NCBI RefSeq assembly: GCF_000801105.2
Contig: NC_079519.1
Coordinates: 34,075,288-34,139,287, forward strand
Length of the DNA: 64,000 nt
Reading direction: 5' to 3'
Source: Raphanus sativus
Taxonomy: Eukaryota; Streptophyta; Magnoliopsida; Brassicales; Brassicaceae
The notes beneath the pieces are model-generated. The model saw only the letters and a list, made by a program, of their open reading frames with translations. It did no database searches and was not told the origin of the DNA. The translations under genes and the position numbers were made by a program. Positions 1 through 12,174 of this stretch are shown piece by piece; position 1 is the stretch's first letter, and each line of letters starts with the position of its first letter.

Positions 1-427
1 GTTGGAGTTTCAAGGATACCAATGTCTTGCTGTTATATATATTCACTGGCAAGAAACAAAAGTAAAACTTTGCATTCTGGTCCTCGGCATCTAGATGCTG
101 AATCCCTCGATGATCAACAGCTGTGACGATCCACTCCCTGATCTGAGAGGGAAAGACTAACGAGTTACACTCATCATAGTTGATCTTGAACTTTTGCAGG
201 CGCGTCTGACTGTTAAACTTCAGAAAGCTGTTACCGAAGTTGTTAGTGGCAACTTTGGAGAAACAATCCAAGTCATTGGAGTGTAATTCAAGTCCTGGAA
301 CATCAAGCCAGAGATTTCTCCATCTGGTCGATAGAACGCTTGTCTTAATAGAATATCTGGTTGGAAGCCATAAGAGTATCTGAGTTATCAAACAATCCGG
401 CAGTGCGCTTATTCTATCGTACCCCAT
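1..427 (-). CDS. F-box/FBD-type protein, 5' part, cut by the window edge
   Basis: The minus strand is open from an ATG at 427 to the window edge, giving 142 codons without a stop. The N-terminus (MGYDRISALPDCLITQILLW) is a plant F-box, followed by the usual SVLSTRWRNLWLDVPGLE segment and the start of the leucine-rich part (IREWIV, then NSKTLVSLKL). Proteins of this family are thought to be substrate-recognition subunits of SCF ubiquitin ligases, with the F-box binding a SKP1-like adaptor. The sequence is very close to the complete gene at 21271-22837, so the two are paralogues. The LRR and C-terminal FBD parts would lie to the left of the window. No intron is seen in the visible part, which fits the long first exon of the paralogue. 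Confidence 0.85.
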   Translation of the reverse strand, partial: MGYDRISALPDCLITQILLWLPTRYSIKTSVLSTRWRNLWLDVPGLELHSNDLDCFSKVATNNFGNSFLKFNSQTRLQKFKINYDECNSLVFPSQIREWIVTAVDHRGIQHLDAEDQNAKFYFCFLPVNIYNSKTLVSLKLQ

Positions 428-1021
428 CACGAGACAGAAACCCTAAATTTTATTATATATAAAAAAATAACACATTAAATTTTTGATCAAATAATATGCC
501 ATGAGTTTTCTTAATTCTCCCAACTTTCTAGGGGTTTCAGGTCGTCAAGAAACATATTTTTAACATGAAAAGAAATCGAGAGAGGGATCTGAAGAACTTA
601 CAGACGATTCTATTGGCTTTTGGAGCAAATTGAGAAGGACAATAAGATAGTAAACACGACCAGAACGCAAATTTGCTTTATGAACGTTTACAACGAATAC
701 CAATTGCTCACAAATTAACCGAATCAAACCAAGTTGAAATCAAACCAGCGTGTAATATACTTTTGTCCCTCTCAAGATGGAACGAAGATATTCAAGAGAC
801 CTATCTTGCCAACTAGTCTACGAAACGGAGCAGGATATAGGGCAAATGCAGATCGAGTCAGAGCTCCACGTAACAAATTTCTAAATTGATCTCAAAAACC
901 CAATTTCGATTTATTTGTATTTAAATAAAAACATAATTATCAATAACAACAACAAAATGACATTACATAATTTAATGTCTTAAATCATAAAACTCAGAAG
1001 GATTTACAAAATCCAAAACAT
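428..1021. other. Intergenic, F-box gene upstream region
   Basis: No gene seen. It holds the presumed promoter of the F-box gene and the region downstream of the cystatin. A short stretch near 735-760 resembles 3860-3890, a small dispersed repeat. Confidence 0.4.
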
Positions 1022-1342
1022 CTACACCTCGCCGAAGAACAGAAGGGTCATGGTAGGAGGCACGGCATGCACTCTACTTACGACGGCCCTATAATTCTTG
1101 GTCTTACCATTGCTATCCTTCGCTGAGATGACCAGGTCGTAACTTTCGCCACCTACGAGTTTAGGTAGACGGGTAGCCTGGACGACCTCGTAGACAAGAT
1201 CGGGTCTCCCCTTGCTGGAAAGTACAAAATTGGCTACCTCAATGACGCGCTTATCCGATACGTTGATTCGATTAGAAGATTGGCCTTCCACGGCGGAGAT
1301 CAGAGAGACAAGTATGAAAGAGAGACAAATCAACGACTTCAT
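1022..1342 (-). CDS. Small secreted cystatin-like protein with a divergent inhibitory loop
   Basis: This single-exon 106-residue protein starts at a true ATG. Residues 1-20 (MKSLICLSFILVSLISAVEG) form a clear signal peptide. The rest matches the phytocystatin layout: VSDKRVIEVANFVLSS at the helix that carries the LARFAV motif, a VVQATRLPKLVGGESYDLVI strand-loop-strand, then KNYRAVV. Cystatins block papain-type cysteine proteases. In this family the first binding loop is normally Q-x-V-x-G; here it reads KLVGG, and the N-terminal double glycine is missing. The helix motif also lacks the usual alanine-valine core. The fold is therefore likely, but inhibitory strength is doubtful. The nearest Arabidopsis type by eye is the short CYS4/CYS5 group. 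A second, broken cystatin lies at 63608-63950. Confidence 0.7.
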   Translation of the reverse strand: MKSLICLSFILVSLISAVEGQSSNRINVSDKRVIEVANFVLSSKGRPDLVYEVVQATRLPKLVGGESYDLVISAKDSNGKTKNYRAVVSRVHAVPPTMTLLFFGEV

Positions 1343-1841
1343 TATTATTTTTTTGTTTCTTAATCTTTTCTTTAGGGTCTTAAAACATATCCTTGCTAGT
1401 GATGCTTTTATATCCGAAAACTTGTAGATTTGGTTCGCTCTGCATCGGAATTAATTAGGGCAGATGGCGTTAATATAAAAGTTGGTGACTTATCAAAAGT
1501 TTGTGCAGTCACGTTAAATAATTTACAACTGGTGCGTGCTCATTGCACTAGAGTCTCTACGATATTAAATACATACTAGAGATTTTCATGCGTTTTCTAT
1601 TTTCTTGAAATTTTGCATTTTTATTGTGTATATGTGTTGTATTTGAAGTTATAAAAGCAGTTAGTTCATGTTGACAAGTAAAAAATATATTTTTTGAAAC
1701 CAAAATATTTAAAACTTAATACAAACCAAAATAATGAGAATGCAATATATAAAATTGATACGTTAAGTTAACTATTATTTTCCAAATTTGGAATATTTAT
1801 ATTATGAAATATTGAAAAAGTCTTTGCTTTCTTAGAAGAAA
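1343..1841. other. Intergenic, cystatin promoter side
   Basis: AT-rich sequence between the cystatin start and the Helitron end. A plausible promoter of the cystatin lies just upstream of 1342. No gene or clear repeat is seen. Confidence 0.35.
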
Positions 1842-3190
1842 CTAGATGATAATCCGCGCTTTGCGCGGGGTGAATTTTTTTTTAAAATATGTTGTATCTA
1901 AATAAATAATACATTTTTTTGTTATCAATAATTTTTTTTTACATTTGATTAGGGATGATATGTGGGTAGGTATCATTTGGTTTGGTTAGGTTCGGTTTGG
2001 ATCTTTGCAAATTTGGTTCGAATCTTTATATGTTCGGTTTGGTATTAGATTCAGATAACCCATTTAATTTTTTAAAAACTTAAAGTTCATATATACTTTA
2101 AATTTCTCAAAACATAAAAATAAAAATAATATGTTACATATAAATTTGAATAATGTATATCAAAATACTTAAATTTAACATAAAAATTGGTTTAACTTAA
2201 ATATTTGGATAGAAAATGAATAGATATTTTCAGTATTTTGGTATTTTGAGTAATGTTTAGTTATTTTAAATATATAATTTTTACTATTTTTATATATTTC
2301 TAAATATTTTGGACAATTTAAAACATCTTAAGTATTTTGTATATTTCTTTTAGATATTAATTTTTTTAAATAATATATTTAAGTATATAAATTTGGTTTG
2401 AATATACTCGGATACCCAAAATATTTTGGTCCGAATCGGGTTCATGTTCTGGTTTTTAGATACCAAAAATTTAAACATGTTCAGATATCTAACCAAATTG
2501 ATTAAAGTTCTATACTATTTTCTAGATTGGATTTGGTTCGGTTATTTGGATTCGGATTTTTTTCCCAACCATATATTTTTTATTGTAACTAAATTTTAAA
2601 TGAAAGTGACGATGGTTCATACTGATTTTGGGAATGCAACAATTTTTAAACTAAAACACTTTCTTTTATGTACGTGATTTATTTAGTTAATCATTAAAAA
2701 ATATTCAAGACTCATTAAAAACGATAGGCTGAACTGAAAAAAAGTTACCATTGATCACAAAATTTTCAATGTGAGGCTTGTACTATTTTTAGTAATTTAT
2801 AATCATTTTAAAAAATTCGAAATACAACATATAAGAAAAAATATAATTTTTTTTTATTATATGCTTAATGTGATTGTTTAATTTATTTTAACAAATAAAA
2901 TTAAACGAAAAGTATAGAGGATAAAAAATTATTATCAAATCTTTATTATTCATAATCATTAATGGTGATATATATGTCAATCATATTAGGAAGTTCCGTA
3001 GTTTTTATTTAAGGAAACAATAGAGAATTTTTTTTGTATATTAATAATTGATTTAATAGTTATTTAATAAAAACTATAATATATGTGTAGATGGACCAAC
3101 TTATTTCTCTAACAATCCTCAGAATAATTCTCATGATGACATGTGGCTACCAAACAATGTTGCAATGTTCCAGGATTAATATATAGGGGA
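1842..3190 (-). mobile_element. Non-autonomous Helitron (minus strand)
   Basis: Read on the minus strand, the 3' end has a GC-rich hairpin (CCGCGC-AAA-GCGCGG, plus-strand 1853-1867) followed about ten bases later by CTAG at 1845-1842 and a host T. The 5' end starts TCCCCTATATATTAATCC at 3190 and is preceded by a host A. TC start, subterminal hairpin, CTRR end and insertion between A and T with no target duplication are the defining marks of Helitrons. The interior has no coding capacity. It holds a dispersed GGTTCGG-type repeat (1955-2570). The 3' end is strong; the 5' end is less certain. Confidence 0.65.
1955..2570. repeat. Dispersed GGTTCGG/CGGATA-type AT-rich repeat
   Basis: A stretch rich in GGTTTGG, GGTTCGG, TCGGATA and ATATTTTGG words. 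A related copy in the same orientation is seen at 40818-41150, and inverted relatives at 39990-40560, 30128-30760 and 53950-54335. It appears to be internal sequence of a Helitron family that has spread through this window. Confidence 0.5.
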
Positions 3191-4920
3191 TTGTGTAGCT
3201 CGAAACTGTATTGTGGTTGCATTGTTATCTTCTAATTGATTTTCTGGTATTGATCTTTTTTATTAACAATGGTGCTTCCTATTATTGTAAGAGAGACTTA
3301 TATAAAAGGCACATTGTGAATTTACTTTGCTTTAAAAGACACATGCCAACTGTCTTTATTTAGATAGAAATAACCTTGCTTTTTGCTAAAATGAAGAATA
3401 TTGGTTTTAAGGAATCAAACCGTAAGTTAGATCTTTTGAGATTAGAGTGTTGGTTGTAAGACTTTTATCGAGGCTAAGCTTGGACGCATGAAATGTGTCG
3501 CGGCCGTATCCGGAAGAGGACAGGAACTATGAGTGGTTCCTTCTTGTCGGGTTAGAAAGTCTGGATCTTTAGGAGGGAGAGATGTGCTCTCAGTATTCGT
3601 AGAAATTGATGTTTGAATTTGGAATTTTTAAATTTTATTTTGAATTTTAGAAATTTTTAAAATATAGTTTGAAATTTACCAATATTTGATTTAAAACATA
3701 GTATAAGAATTAAAATGAGCATAAATTTTAAAATAAATATATTAAAATAAGTAAAATAATTAGTTTAAGTATTAAATCGGGTAACAAAAAAAATTGAGAT
3801 ATTTTTATAATTTTTTTCTTAAAATAAACAGTTACGCAAAAATAAATAGAATCAACCTTATTTGAAATCAAACCAGCGTTTAATTTAAACCAAAATATTA
3901 AGCTTTTCAAGAACCCAAGAGACAAAGAGAGGTCAGAGGTTGATTGAGAAACACACGTGGGAACGGCAATTGCTATATTGGTGTAAGCAGTAAGCACTGC
4001 CCAAGTGTGGAGTAGCTCATGCAACAGATAATCAATTTTTTGATCCGACCCGATTTGTAATTTTTTGGACATTTGATATTTTAGATAACTGGAAAATCTA
4101 TATTTCTATCGGGTATTCAATTTTATCCGCAAAAATAAAAATTTAAAATGTAAATGAAATATTAAATACAAAATAAAAAAAAATTCTTTAAAAAATTAAG
4201 AACAACACATTTTGAAAACTTTCAATAATTAAATAATTAATTTAATGAATAAAAATATATGAATCTTACACACACACACATATAGTATATATATAATTTT
4301 ATGTACATGTATATATGTTTATAGATTATAACTGATCAAATCAAATTAATATATTTGAAAAATTTAACATTTGTGATTGATTTGACTCTGTTTTGATTCG
4401 TAAAATTATAGATATTTAGATTTTTTGGATCAAATCAATTTTGCGAATATTGTTTCTACTCCTAGTGTGGAGGGGCATTTCATTTACATAACAAAATGGA
4501 ATTGTGAGGACTTAGTCTAGGCCTAGCTCCAATTGGGTCTTTTTCATGACTTCCGAGGAATGAGTTACAAGCTGCACCTGTTTCTAGAAGCTGTACCTAG
4601 AGGAGTGTGAAAGGTTTTCCGAGAAAACTGGACTTGGGCAAATAGACGAACGGCGTTTAACACGGACTTGGACCCATTCCGCATCTCCAAAGTCCATCCA
4701 TTTTTATTTAACAATAATATATACACATAAAATTTTCCATATTTTTTTTTAGATATATTCAATAAAAATCACAATTCAACATTCTTCTTCTCACTTTGTG
4801 GCGTTTCTTTGACATTTATTCCACAGAAAAATCAACACACCAAATATCTTATTACCATATAAGTTTACACTCGCAATAAATAGAAAATCAAATTTCCATT
4901 ACAATAAAAAGTCAAAAACC
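3191..4920. other. Intergenic region upstream of OGDH
   Basis: Mostly AT-rich. A less AT-rich patch at about 3475-3600 has no recognisable coding frame. A short AC/TA microsatellite lies at 4267-4300. The last part (about 4450-4920) is the likely OGDH promoter. The 114-codon minus frame at 3728-4072 has no family resemblance and is not called. Confidence 0.4.
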
Positions 4921-5190
4921 CTCCCCTCTCTCCCTCCTCATTGTTACATTTCTTTGGTTCGGTCTTCTCCTCCGCCTCCACAGGTAACTCCCTCGCTTCT
5001 TCTTCTCAATCACAGAACATGAACCCTTCTTAATCCAACAAAAGATCTATCATCCTTTCCTCATCAGATCCTGCATTGTTCGGTTATTTACTCCAAATCT
5101 TGATTCTTATATAAAAAGACATCTCTTTTATTCTCTCTTTGATGATTTCTTTTCTCGCAGGTATTGAAAGTTGAAACCTTTGTGTAGAAA
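4921..5190 (+). promoter_or_regulatory. 5' leader of OGDH with a leader intron
   Basis: A CT-rich stretch (4921-4982) ends in CCACAG|GTAACT, and an acceptor TTTCTCGCAG lies at 5151-5160, 30 bases before the ATG. This looks like a 5' UTR exon, an intron of about 177 bases and a short second leader segment. Leader introns of this kind are common in plant housekeeping genes. The transcription start itself cannot be seen. Confidence 0.5.
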
Positions 5191-8100
5191 ATGGTGTGGT
5201 TTCGAGCCGGCTCGAACGTGACCAAGCTCGCCGTACGAAGGCTCCTGAATCAGGGCAGTTCATACGCCACAAGGACACGCTCCTTCCACTCATCTCTCTA
5301 CAGACCAAACCCACATCCCTCCTCCTCCTCATCTCCCATCCCCCGAGCCGTCCCTCTCTCCAAACTAACAGACAGCTTCCTAGATGGCACCAGCAGCGTC
5401 TACCTCGAGGAGCTCCAACGTGCCTGGGAATCCGACCCCACCAGCGTCGACGAGTCCTGGGACAACTTCTTCCGAAACTTCGTAGGCCAAGCCGCCACTT
5501 CCCCAGGCATCTCCGGCCAAACCATCCAAGAAAGCATGAACCTCCTGCTCCTCGTCAGAGCCTACCAAGTCAACGGCCACATGAAAGCCAACTTAGATCC
5601 CTTAGCTCTCGAACAGCGAGAGATCCCCGAGGATCTCGACTTGGCTCTCTACGGATTCACAGAAGCTGATCTCGACAGAGAGTTCTTTCTAGGAGTCTGG
5701 CAGATGTCCGGCTTCATGTCAGAGAATCGCCCCGTGCAGACTCTCCGCTCTATACTGACGAGGCTACAGCAGGCTTACTGTGGGAACATAGGGTTCGAGT
5801 ATATGCACATTGCTGATAGGGAGAAATGTAATTGGCTTAGAGAGAAGATCGAGACGCCGACTCCCTGGAGATACAACAGGGAGCGGCGCGAGGTGATTCT
5901 CGATAGGCTTGCTTGGAGCACTCAGTTTGAGAATTTCTTGGCTACCAAATGGACAACTGCTAAAAGGTTTGGGCTCGAAGGTGGGGAGTCGTTGATCCCC
6001 GGGATGAAGGAGATGTTTGATAGAGCGGCGGATCTCGGAGTTGAGAGCATTGTTATTGGGATGTCACACAGAGGGAGACTGAATGTTTTGGGGAATGTTG
6101 TAAGGAAGCCGTTGCGTCAGATCTTTAGTGAGTTCAGCGGTGGGATTAGGCCTGTGGATGAGGTTGGATACACTGGAACTGGTGATGTTAAGTATCATTT
6201 GGGAACCTCTTACGATAGGCCAACGAGAGGTGGGAAGAAGATTCATCTCTCTTTGGTTGCGAACCCGAGTCATTTAGAAGCTGCGGATTCGGTTGTTGTT
6301 GGTAAGACAAGAGCGAAGCAGTACTACTCCAAGGATGTTGACAGGACCAAGAACTTGGGGATTTTGATTCACGGAGACGGTAGCTTCGCTGGACAGGGAG
6401 TGGTTTACGAGACGCTTCATCTTAGTGAGCTTCCTAACTACACAACCGGTGGTACTATCCATATTGTGGTGAACAACCAGGTGGCTTTCACTACTGATCC
6501 GAGAGCTGGGAGGTCTTCTCAGTACTGTACCGATGTCGCCAAGGCCTTGAGTGCTCCTATCTTTCATGTGAATGGTGATGATGTTGAGGCTGTTGTTCAC
6601 GCCTGCGAGCTTGCTGCTGAGTGGCGTCAGAGGTTTCATTCCGATGTTGTGGTTGATTTGGTTTGTTACAGGAGGTTTGGGCATAACGAGATTGATGAGC
6701 CGTCTTTCACTCAGCCGAAGATGTACAAGGTGATCAAGAACCATCCCTCCACGCTTCAGATATACCACAAGAAGTTGTTGGAGTGCGGTGAGATATCGCA
6801 GGAGGATATTGATAGGATACAGGAGAAGGTTAACACCATTCTGAGTGAAGAGTTCGTTACTAGTAAAGATTATTTGTCTAAGAAGCGTGATTGGCTTTCA
6901 ACTAATTGGGCTGGGTTCAAGTCTCCTGAGCAGATCTCACGTGTTAGAAACACAGGGTGAGTGAGTAGAGTTTTGTCCTTTTTGTCTCTCTTTCTCTCTA
7001 TTGTCACTTAAAAGTTTACACTCTTCTTTTGCAGCGTCAAGCCAGAGATACTTAAGACTGTTGGCAAGGCGATTTCGTCGCTTCCTGAAAACTTCAAGCC
7101 ACACAGAGCGGTGAAGAAAGTTTATGAACAACGTGCTCAGATGATTGAAACAGGAGAAGGTATTGACTGGGCGCTTGCGGAGGCTCTTGCTTTTGCTACC
7201 TTGGTTGTGGAAGGCAACCATGTCCGTTTGAGTGGTCAGGATGTCGAGAGAGGAACCTTTAGCCATCGTCACTCTGTGCTTCATGACCAGGAAACTGGAG
7301 AAGAGTATTGTCCTCTAGATCATCTCGTCATGAACCAGGATCCTGAGATGTTCACTGTCAGCAACAGGTACAACTTTTATATGCTCCCTACCTATCTTGT
7401 TGTAAGAGATGTACTAAAGACGTTTTGCTTTGTTGTATACAGTTCTCTTTCAGAGTTTGGTGTCCTTGGGTTTGAACTGGGTTACTCAATGGAAAGCCCC
7501 AACTCGTTGGTGTTATGGGAAGCTCAGTTTGGAGACTTTGCAAATGGAGCTCAGGTGATATTTGATCAGTTCATCAGCAGTGGAGAAGCTAAGTGGCTGC
7601 GTCAAACCGGGCTTGTTGTCCTGCTTCCCCATGGATATGATGGTCAGGGCCCTGAACATTCAAGTGCTAGGCTGGAACGTTACCTTCAGGTACATTCCCT
7701 CCTAGTTTGCTCTTGATTCTCTTCTTGGCTCTAATTAATGCACATGGTCTTGTGTTGCAGATGAGTGATGACAACCCCTATGTCATACCAGACATGGAAC
7801 CTACATTGAGAAAGCAGATTCAAGAATGCAATTGGCAGATTGTCAATGCCACCACTCCTGCCAACTACTTCCACGTTCTGCGTCGACAGGTGAGAGCTAT
7901 TTTCAAATTGTTGTTTCCGTTTTGTACAATGTCTCACAATGTTACTACTACACACGATGCAGCTGCACAGGGATTTCCGTAAGCCTCTGATTGTAATGGC
8001 ACCAAAGAACTTGCTCCGTCACAAGGACTGCAAATCAAACCTCTCTGAGTTTGATGATGTCCAAGGCCACCCAGGCTTTGACAAGCAAGGGACTAGGTTC

Positions 8101-8694
8101 AAGAGATTGATCAAGGATCAGAACGATCACTCTGATCTCGAAGAAGGCATCAGAAGATTGGTACTCTGCTCTGGAAAGGTATGCAAGCTTTTTTCAATTT
8201 ATAAGACGAGTCTTGCTGGTCAAAGACACTAGAATCATTCTTGTTTTTTTTTTGCATTTTGCAGGTTTATTACGAGCTTGATGATGAGAGGAAGAAGGTT
8301 GGTGCAAGCGATGTTGCTATTTGTAGAGTGGAGCAGCTTTGTCCTTTCCCATATGATCTCATTCAGCGTGAGCTCAAGAGATATCCAAGTAAGTATAATG
8401 GGTTTAGTTTGGTCTGCAACATCTGGTGGGTACTAACTGTGTTTTTGCTTTGATATGACAAAAGATGCTGAGATAGTTTGGTGCCAAGAAGAGGCGATGA
8501 ACATGGGAGCATTCAGCTACATAACCCCAAGGCTGTGGACAGCAATGAGAAGCTTAGGCAGAGGAGATATGGAAGACATCAAGTACGTTGGTCGTGGACC
8601 TTCTGCTGCTACTGCCACTGGTTTCTACACTTTCCATGTCAAAGAGCAAGCTGAGCTCGTCCAGAAAGCCATCGGAAAGGAACTCATCAACTGA
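5191..8694 (+). CDS. E1-OGDH: 2-oxoglutarate dehydrogenase E1 component, mitochondrial
   Basis: E1 decarboxylates 2-oxoglutarate with thiamine diphosphate and passes the succinyl group to the lipoyl E2 subunit in the mitochondrial TCA cycle. Seven coding exons join in phase: 5191-6956, 7035-7367, 7443-7689, 7761-7889, 7963-8178, 8265-8388, 8465-8694, giving 1014 residues, the normal family length. Residues 1-38 are basic and Ser/Arg-rich, fitting a transit peptide. The [20 protein letters not shown] block is the typical E1 N-terminal segment. The thiamine-diphosphate signature GDGSFAGQG followed by VNNQ sits near residues 396-430, and [10 protein letters not shown] and PNPSHLEA-type active-site blocks are present. 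Codons in the first ~150 residues are strikingly C-ending, unlike the rest. Arabidopsis has two such genes; which one this matches was not resolved. Confidence 0.95.
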
Positions 8695-9452
8695 AAAAAC
8701 CCTTCATTTTTAAGCTGAACTTTGAATAAAAAGTTTCGGTGAACAAATTGATACACAACACTGACAAAGTCTTTGTCTTTGCTTTTTTGGTCCCATTGAG
8801 AATTTTTTAGCCTGTCTTGTGCTGCAGGTTTATACACATCATCTCACTTTTAATAAAACTTTTGTTTTTCTTCTTCATTTTTTTGTTCTTTGATACTCTT
8901 TTGCTTGTCTTAAACTTGTTTTTGAAGACTCTCAAATTTCGATGTACAACTGTAACCAGAAAGCAGAAACCACTGCAGAATTGGATCCAAAAGAGTGTAG
9001 GCAGATTTGTTCATGTCTTAAACCTCCTCCATTGCTCAACCCACCCACTTAACAAAATGAAGTCGTTATATACGTTTACACGATAAGTTAGAACAACTAA
9101 ACTGAAGGACTATTCTCTTTGAAAATGTGGCTCTTTACATTTTGGCATGTGCTATGAAATTGTGGAAAACAAAAAAAAATCGAGGACATAACTTTTGGTA
9201 ATGCATCACTGTAAAATGATAAATGATAATAGCTGTTTCTATGTGTATAATCTCTCTTTTAGCAAAGACATCCAAAACATATTATAAATAATGTGATATT
9301 ATATATAACAATACTGAATAAGCCAATGCAAAAGATCATCCGCATAGTCTATAAAATGCTCACTAATTGTAGCTGAAATTTCAATGAAAAATAGATGAGT
9401 TTCACAAGAATGTTCGATAAAACAATGTTCAAAACTCATCAGAAGCTGCATG
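8695..9452. other. Intergenic, OGDH 3' UTR and beyond
   Basis: OGDH 3' UTR sequence is expected in the first ~250 bases. The rest is AT-rich with no gene seen. Confidence 0.4.
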
Positions 9453-10446
9453 TCAATCCACGAGAACTTGACATCTGGGAGAAAGCTTTGTGGATGTAAG
9501 AAGCTTCTTGTAGCTCTCTGCCTCTCTTTTGTCCGTATGAGAATCTTTGCAACTCAAAGTCAGTTTCTTGAGGACTACTGAATTCTCAAGAAAGTAATTC
9601 ACTAGTTTAATCCCAGCTTCATTCCACATAATATTTACGCCAATCTTAACATACTCCAAAGTCGATGATAAACACTGTGGCACATTTGTCCAAGAAGAAC
9701 TGAACTCCTCCTGCCATAACCCAAAAAACTAAAGAAAAGACAAACCTTAATTCACAATTAATTCATCAAGTCAAACCTTTAGATAAAAATTAAATTTGGC
9801 TTACCAAAGTGACATTTTCTAGAACGGGAGAGCCAGAGATCAGATTCTCCATGATCAAACGACCACCACTACTCACGTAATCAATTAAACAAAGAGCATC
9901 TAGATTCGGAGCATCATTATACAGAATATAAATATAATTATTTTCTAGATGCATGTTCTTGAGACATGGTAGAGAAACAGCAAACTTGAGGTCTTTAAGC
10001 ACTACATATACCAGCTTCAAAGTCACCAATGTCTTGCTCACATAAATACAATCAGGCATGATATCTAAACTATATGGAGACCCTTCGTTTTCAAGAATTA
10101 GGTGTTGAACTCGACGATGAACCAATTCGGGTATCCACTCCACCAGCCTGATACTGGAGTCAGTTTCTGTACAGCGGCAATACTTCATCTTGAACGTTTG
10201 TTGGCACCATCCTCGGTTAAACTCCAAAAATCTGTCCATAAAACTCAACAAGGCTTCTCCTCCATAAGGAAGGAAGTCCATGGTGTTTAAGTCCAATCCC
10301 GAAACCTTTAGCCAGAGAAGTTCCCATCTCCTTGACAAAACGCCAGTCTTAACGGAGTCTTTGGTCGAAAGGTATGAGAGTATATGAGTTAGCAAAGAAT
10401 CTGGCAATTCGCTGATTCTATCGCAACACATCCCTTGAGCATCCAT
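9453..10446 (-). CDS. Short F-box/FBD protein
   Basis: Two exons join in phase 0: 10446-9805 and 9710-9453, giving 299 residues. The start at 10446 (MDAQGMCCDRISELPDSLL) is the first true ATG; the frame extends further upstream only through non-ATG codons. An F-box occupies residues ~8-50 (ILSYLSTKDSVKTGVLSRRW), then LRR-like strands (SKTLVTLKL, LPCLKNMHLE), and a C-terminal FBD-like end (CLSSTLEYVKI, NSVVLKKLTL). The complete paralogue at 21271-22837 has 463 residues and three exons, so this copy lacks about 160 residues, including the middle LRR exon. It has an open frame and good splice sites, so it may be a functional short form or a decaying copy. Confidence 0.75.
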
Positions 10447-11963
10447 CAAAAAACACTGTTCAAAGCCAAACAATAAGAGATGGTCTTAACCTCAGCTTTC
10501 TTTGCGGGAGCAACTAAACGTGCAAGGTCTGAGAACTAACCTTAGGCGTTGAGTAGAAACAAGAAGCTCTCAGACAATGTTTAGGGTTTTTTTATTTATA
10601 AGAAAGGCATTTGGGAGATTTTTGGGCTTGTTTCGGCCCAAGAAGTAGAGAATTCAAATCAAGCCGAGTTGTCAGTAAACCTTTATGTGAACTGGCGGAG
10701 ATATTCTAGGCATTGAGTTCCTCAGTCAATACTCAAGAACTATTGAAAAAGGAAGCTCCAGGGGGTGTTATTGAATTATGTATTTTTAAAGAGTTATCTA
10801 GATTTAGATTTCGTAATATGTTATCCAGTTATGATTTTTCAAAACTATATTAAAGTCTGATGTTATTGGTTTATGAATTTGTAATAAGCTGTTAAAAGTT
10901 TATCAAAATTTGATGTTATTAGATTTGTTAGTTTATGAAGTCAACAAACATCTTGTGTTATTCAAAAAAAAAGGAAAGTAACTGATGTTGTCATGACTTA
11001 GAAGTTTGTTGTCATTCATATATTGATTTTACGTATTTTTCTCCATAAATCTGTTTATCAAAGTATCGCACATTGATGATGTATTTTCATATATTTTTTA
11101 TAATTTAACCACATTTAGAATTAATAGTATTTGGAAAAAAACTATATTGATTTTGGTAGTAACACGTCTTCACTCACAGGTCATCCATACACTGTAACGA
11201 CTCCATTCAGTTAAGTACCTCAATGTAAAATGCCAATTAAGAAAACAATACACAAAACATAAACTAGTCGATAGTGAAAATTTTAGAAATTAGTCAATGA
11301 AATCAAAACACAGTCATCATGCATGTAATAAGTTTTTGTTCCAGATGCATAATTAATAACATTCAAAGATATCAATGTCTTCAAATAAACATACGTACTT
11401 GCCATGAAATCTTTGGTTGGTTAGATAATGAAAAATATCCACTTGCTTTGGCCGTGGTAAGAAATAGTCTATACATCTGCAATTTGCCGATTTTTCTAAA
11501 ACCAATCACAATATAAATTTGGTACTATATAATTATAATGAATTTATATAGTTTATAATGTTTGGTAAAAGTAAAATTTTCTGAAAGATGTATCAAAGAG
11601 GCACAAAAATGTCAGGGCGTATATTAGGAAACTCGGTAATAGGAGTCTAGGAGTACTAAACCAAAGTCAACCCGTTTTGGAACTCTTCGCAACTCGGTAG
11701 TCTCTGTCTATTAAACTTTGACGTAACATGTTTCTAAATTTAAAAGAAATTATGACAGAACATTGAAAGGTATTTAGACACTGAAAGTTATTGCACAAAT
11801 AAAAGACATTGGACGCGTTTATCCATCTAGCAATGCATATAATATATTTTAATTATCGATGCTACAAGACAACTAATTTTAAATCTAGCTTTATTTTCTT
11901 AAATAAGTTTATTTTTAACCTTACAACAATAAGTATGAAAACTTAAAATTAAGAGAAATATAA
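10447..11963. other. Intergenic region
   Basis: Promoter side of the short F-box gene, then AT-rich DNA. A GGGGTGTTATTGAATTATG stretch near 10759 looks like one end of a MITE, but no matching second end was found. No gene is called. Confidence 0.35.
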
Positions 11964-12174
11964 CTTCCTCCGTTCAAAAAAATACATGTTTTAAAAAAAA
12001 TATTTTAATATTTTCAATGTACCTTTCCTCAATTAATAGTGAAATTTTGCAAATTTAAAAAATATTAACTGCATTTTCTAAAATCATATTGGTTTAGAAA
12101 TATAAAAAATTATACATTTATAATTATGTTTTAATGTGTTTTATCAAAACATATATTATTTTAAAACAGAGGAA
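11964..12174. mobile_element. Stowaway-like MITE
   Basis: The left end CTTCCTCCGTTCAAAAAAAT and the right end TTTTAAAACAGAGGAAA are inverted versions of each other and of the common plant CTCCCTCCGT end. The ~210 bp interior is AT-rich and non-coding. The flanks (ATAA on the left, ATAA on the right) allow a TA-type target duplication. The ends are diverged, so exact borders are approximate. Confidence 0.55.

Noticed and set aside
3728..4072. 114-codon minus-strand open frame
   Set aside because: AT-rich end, no family resemblance and no splice or leader context; part resembles non-coding sequence near 735-780.
6274..6768. 164-codon minus frame opposite OGDH exon 1
   Set aside because: Shadow of the conserved OGDH coding frame.
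10759..10960. Possible MITE starting GGGGTGTTATTGAATTATG
   Set aside because: No matching inverted end or target duplication found.
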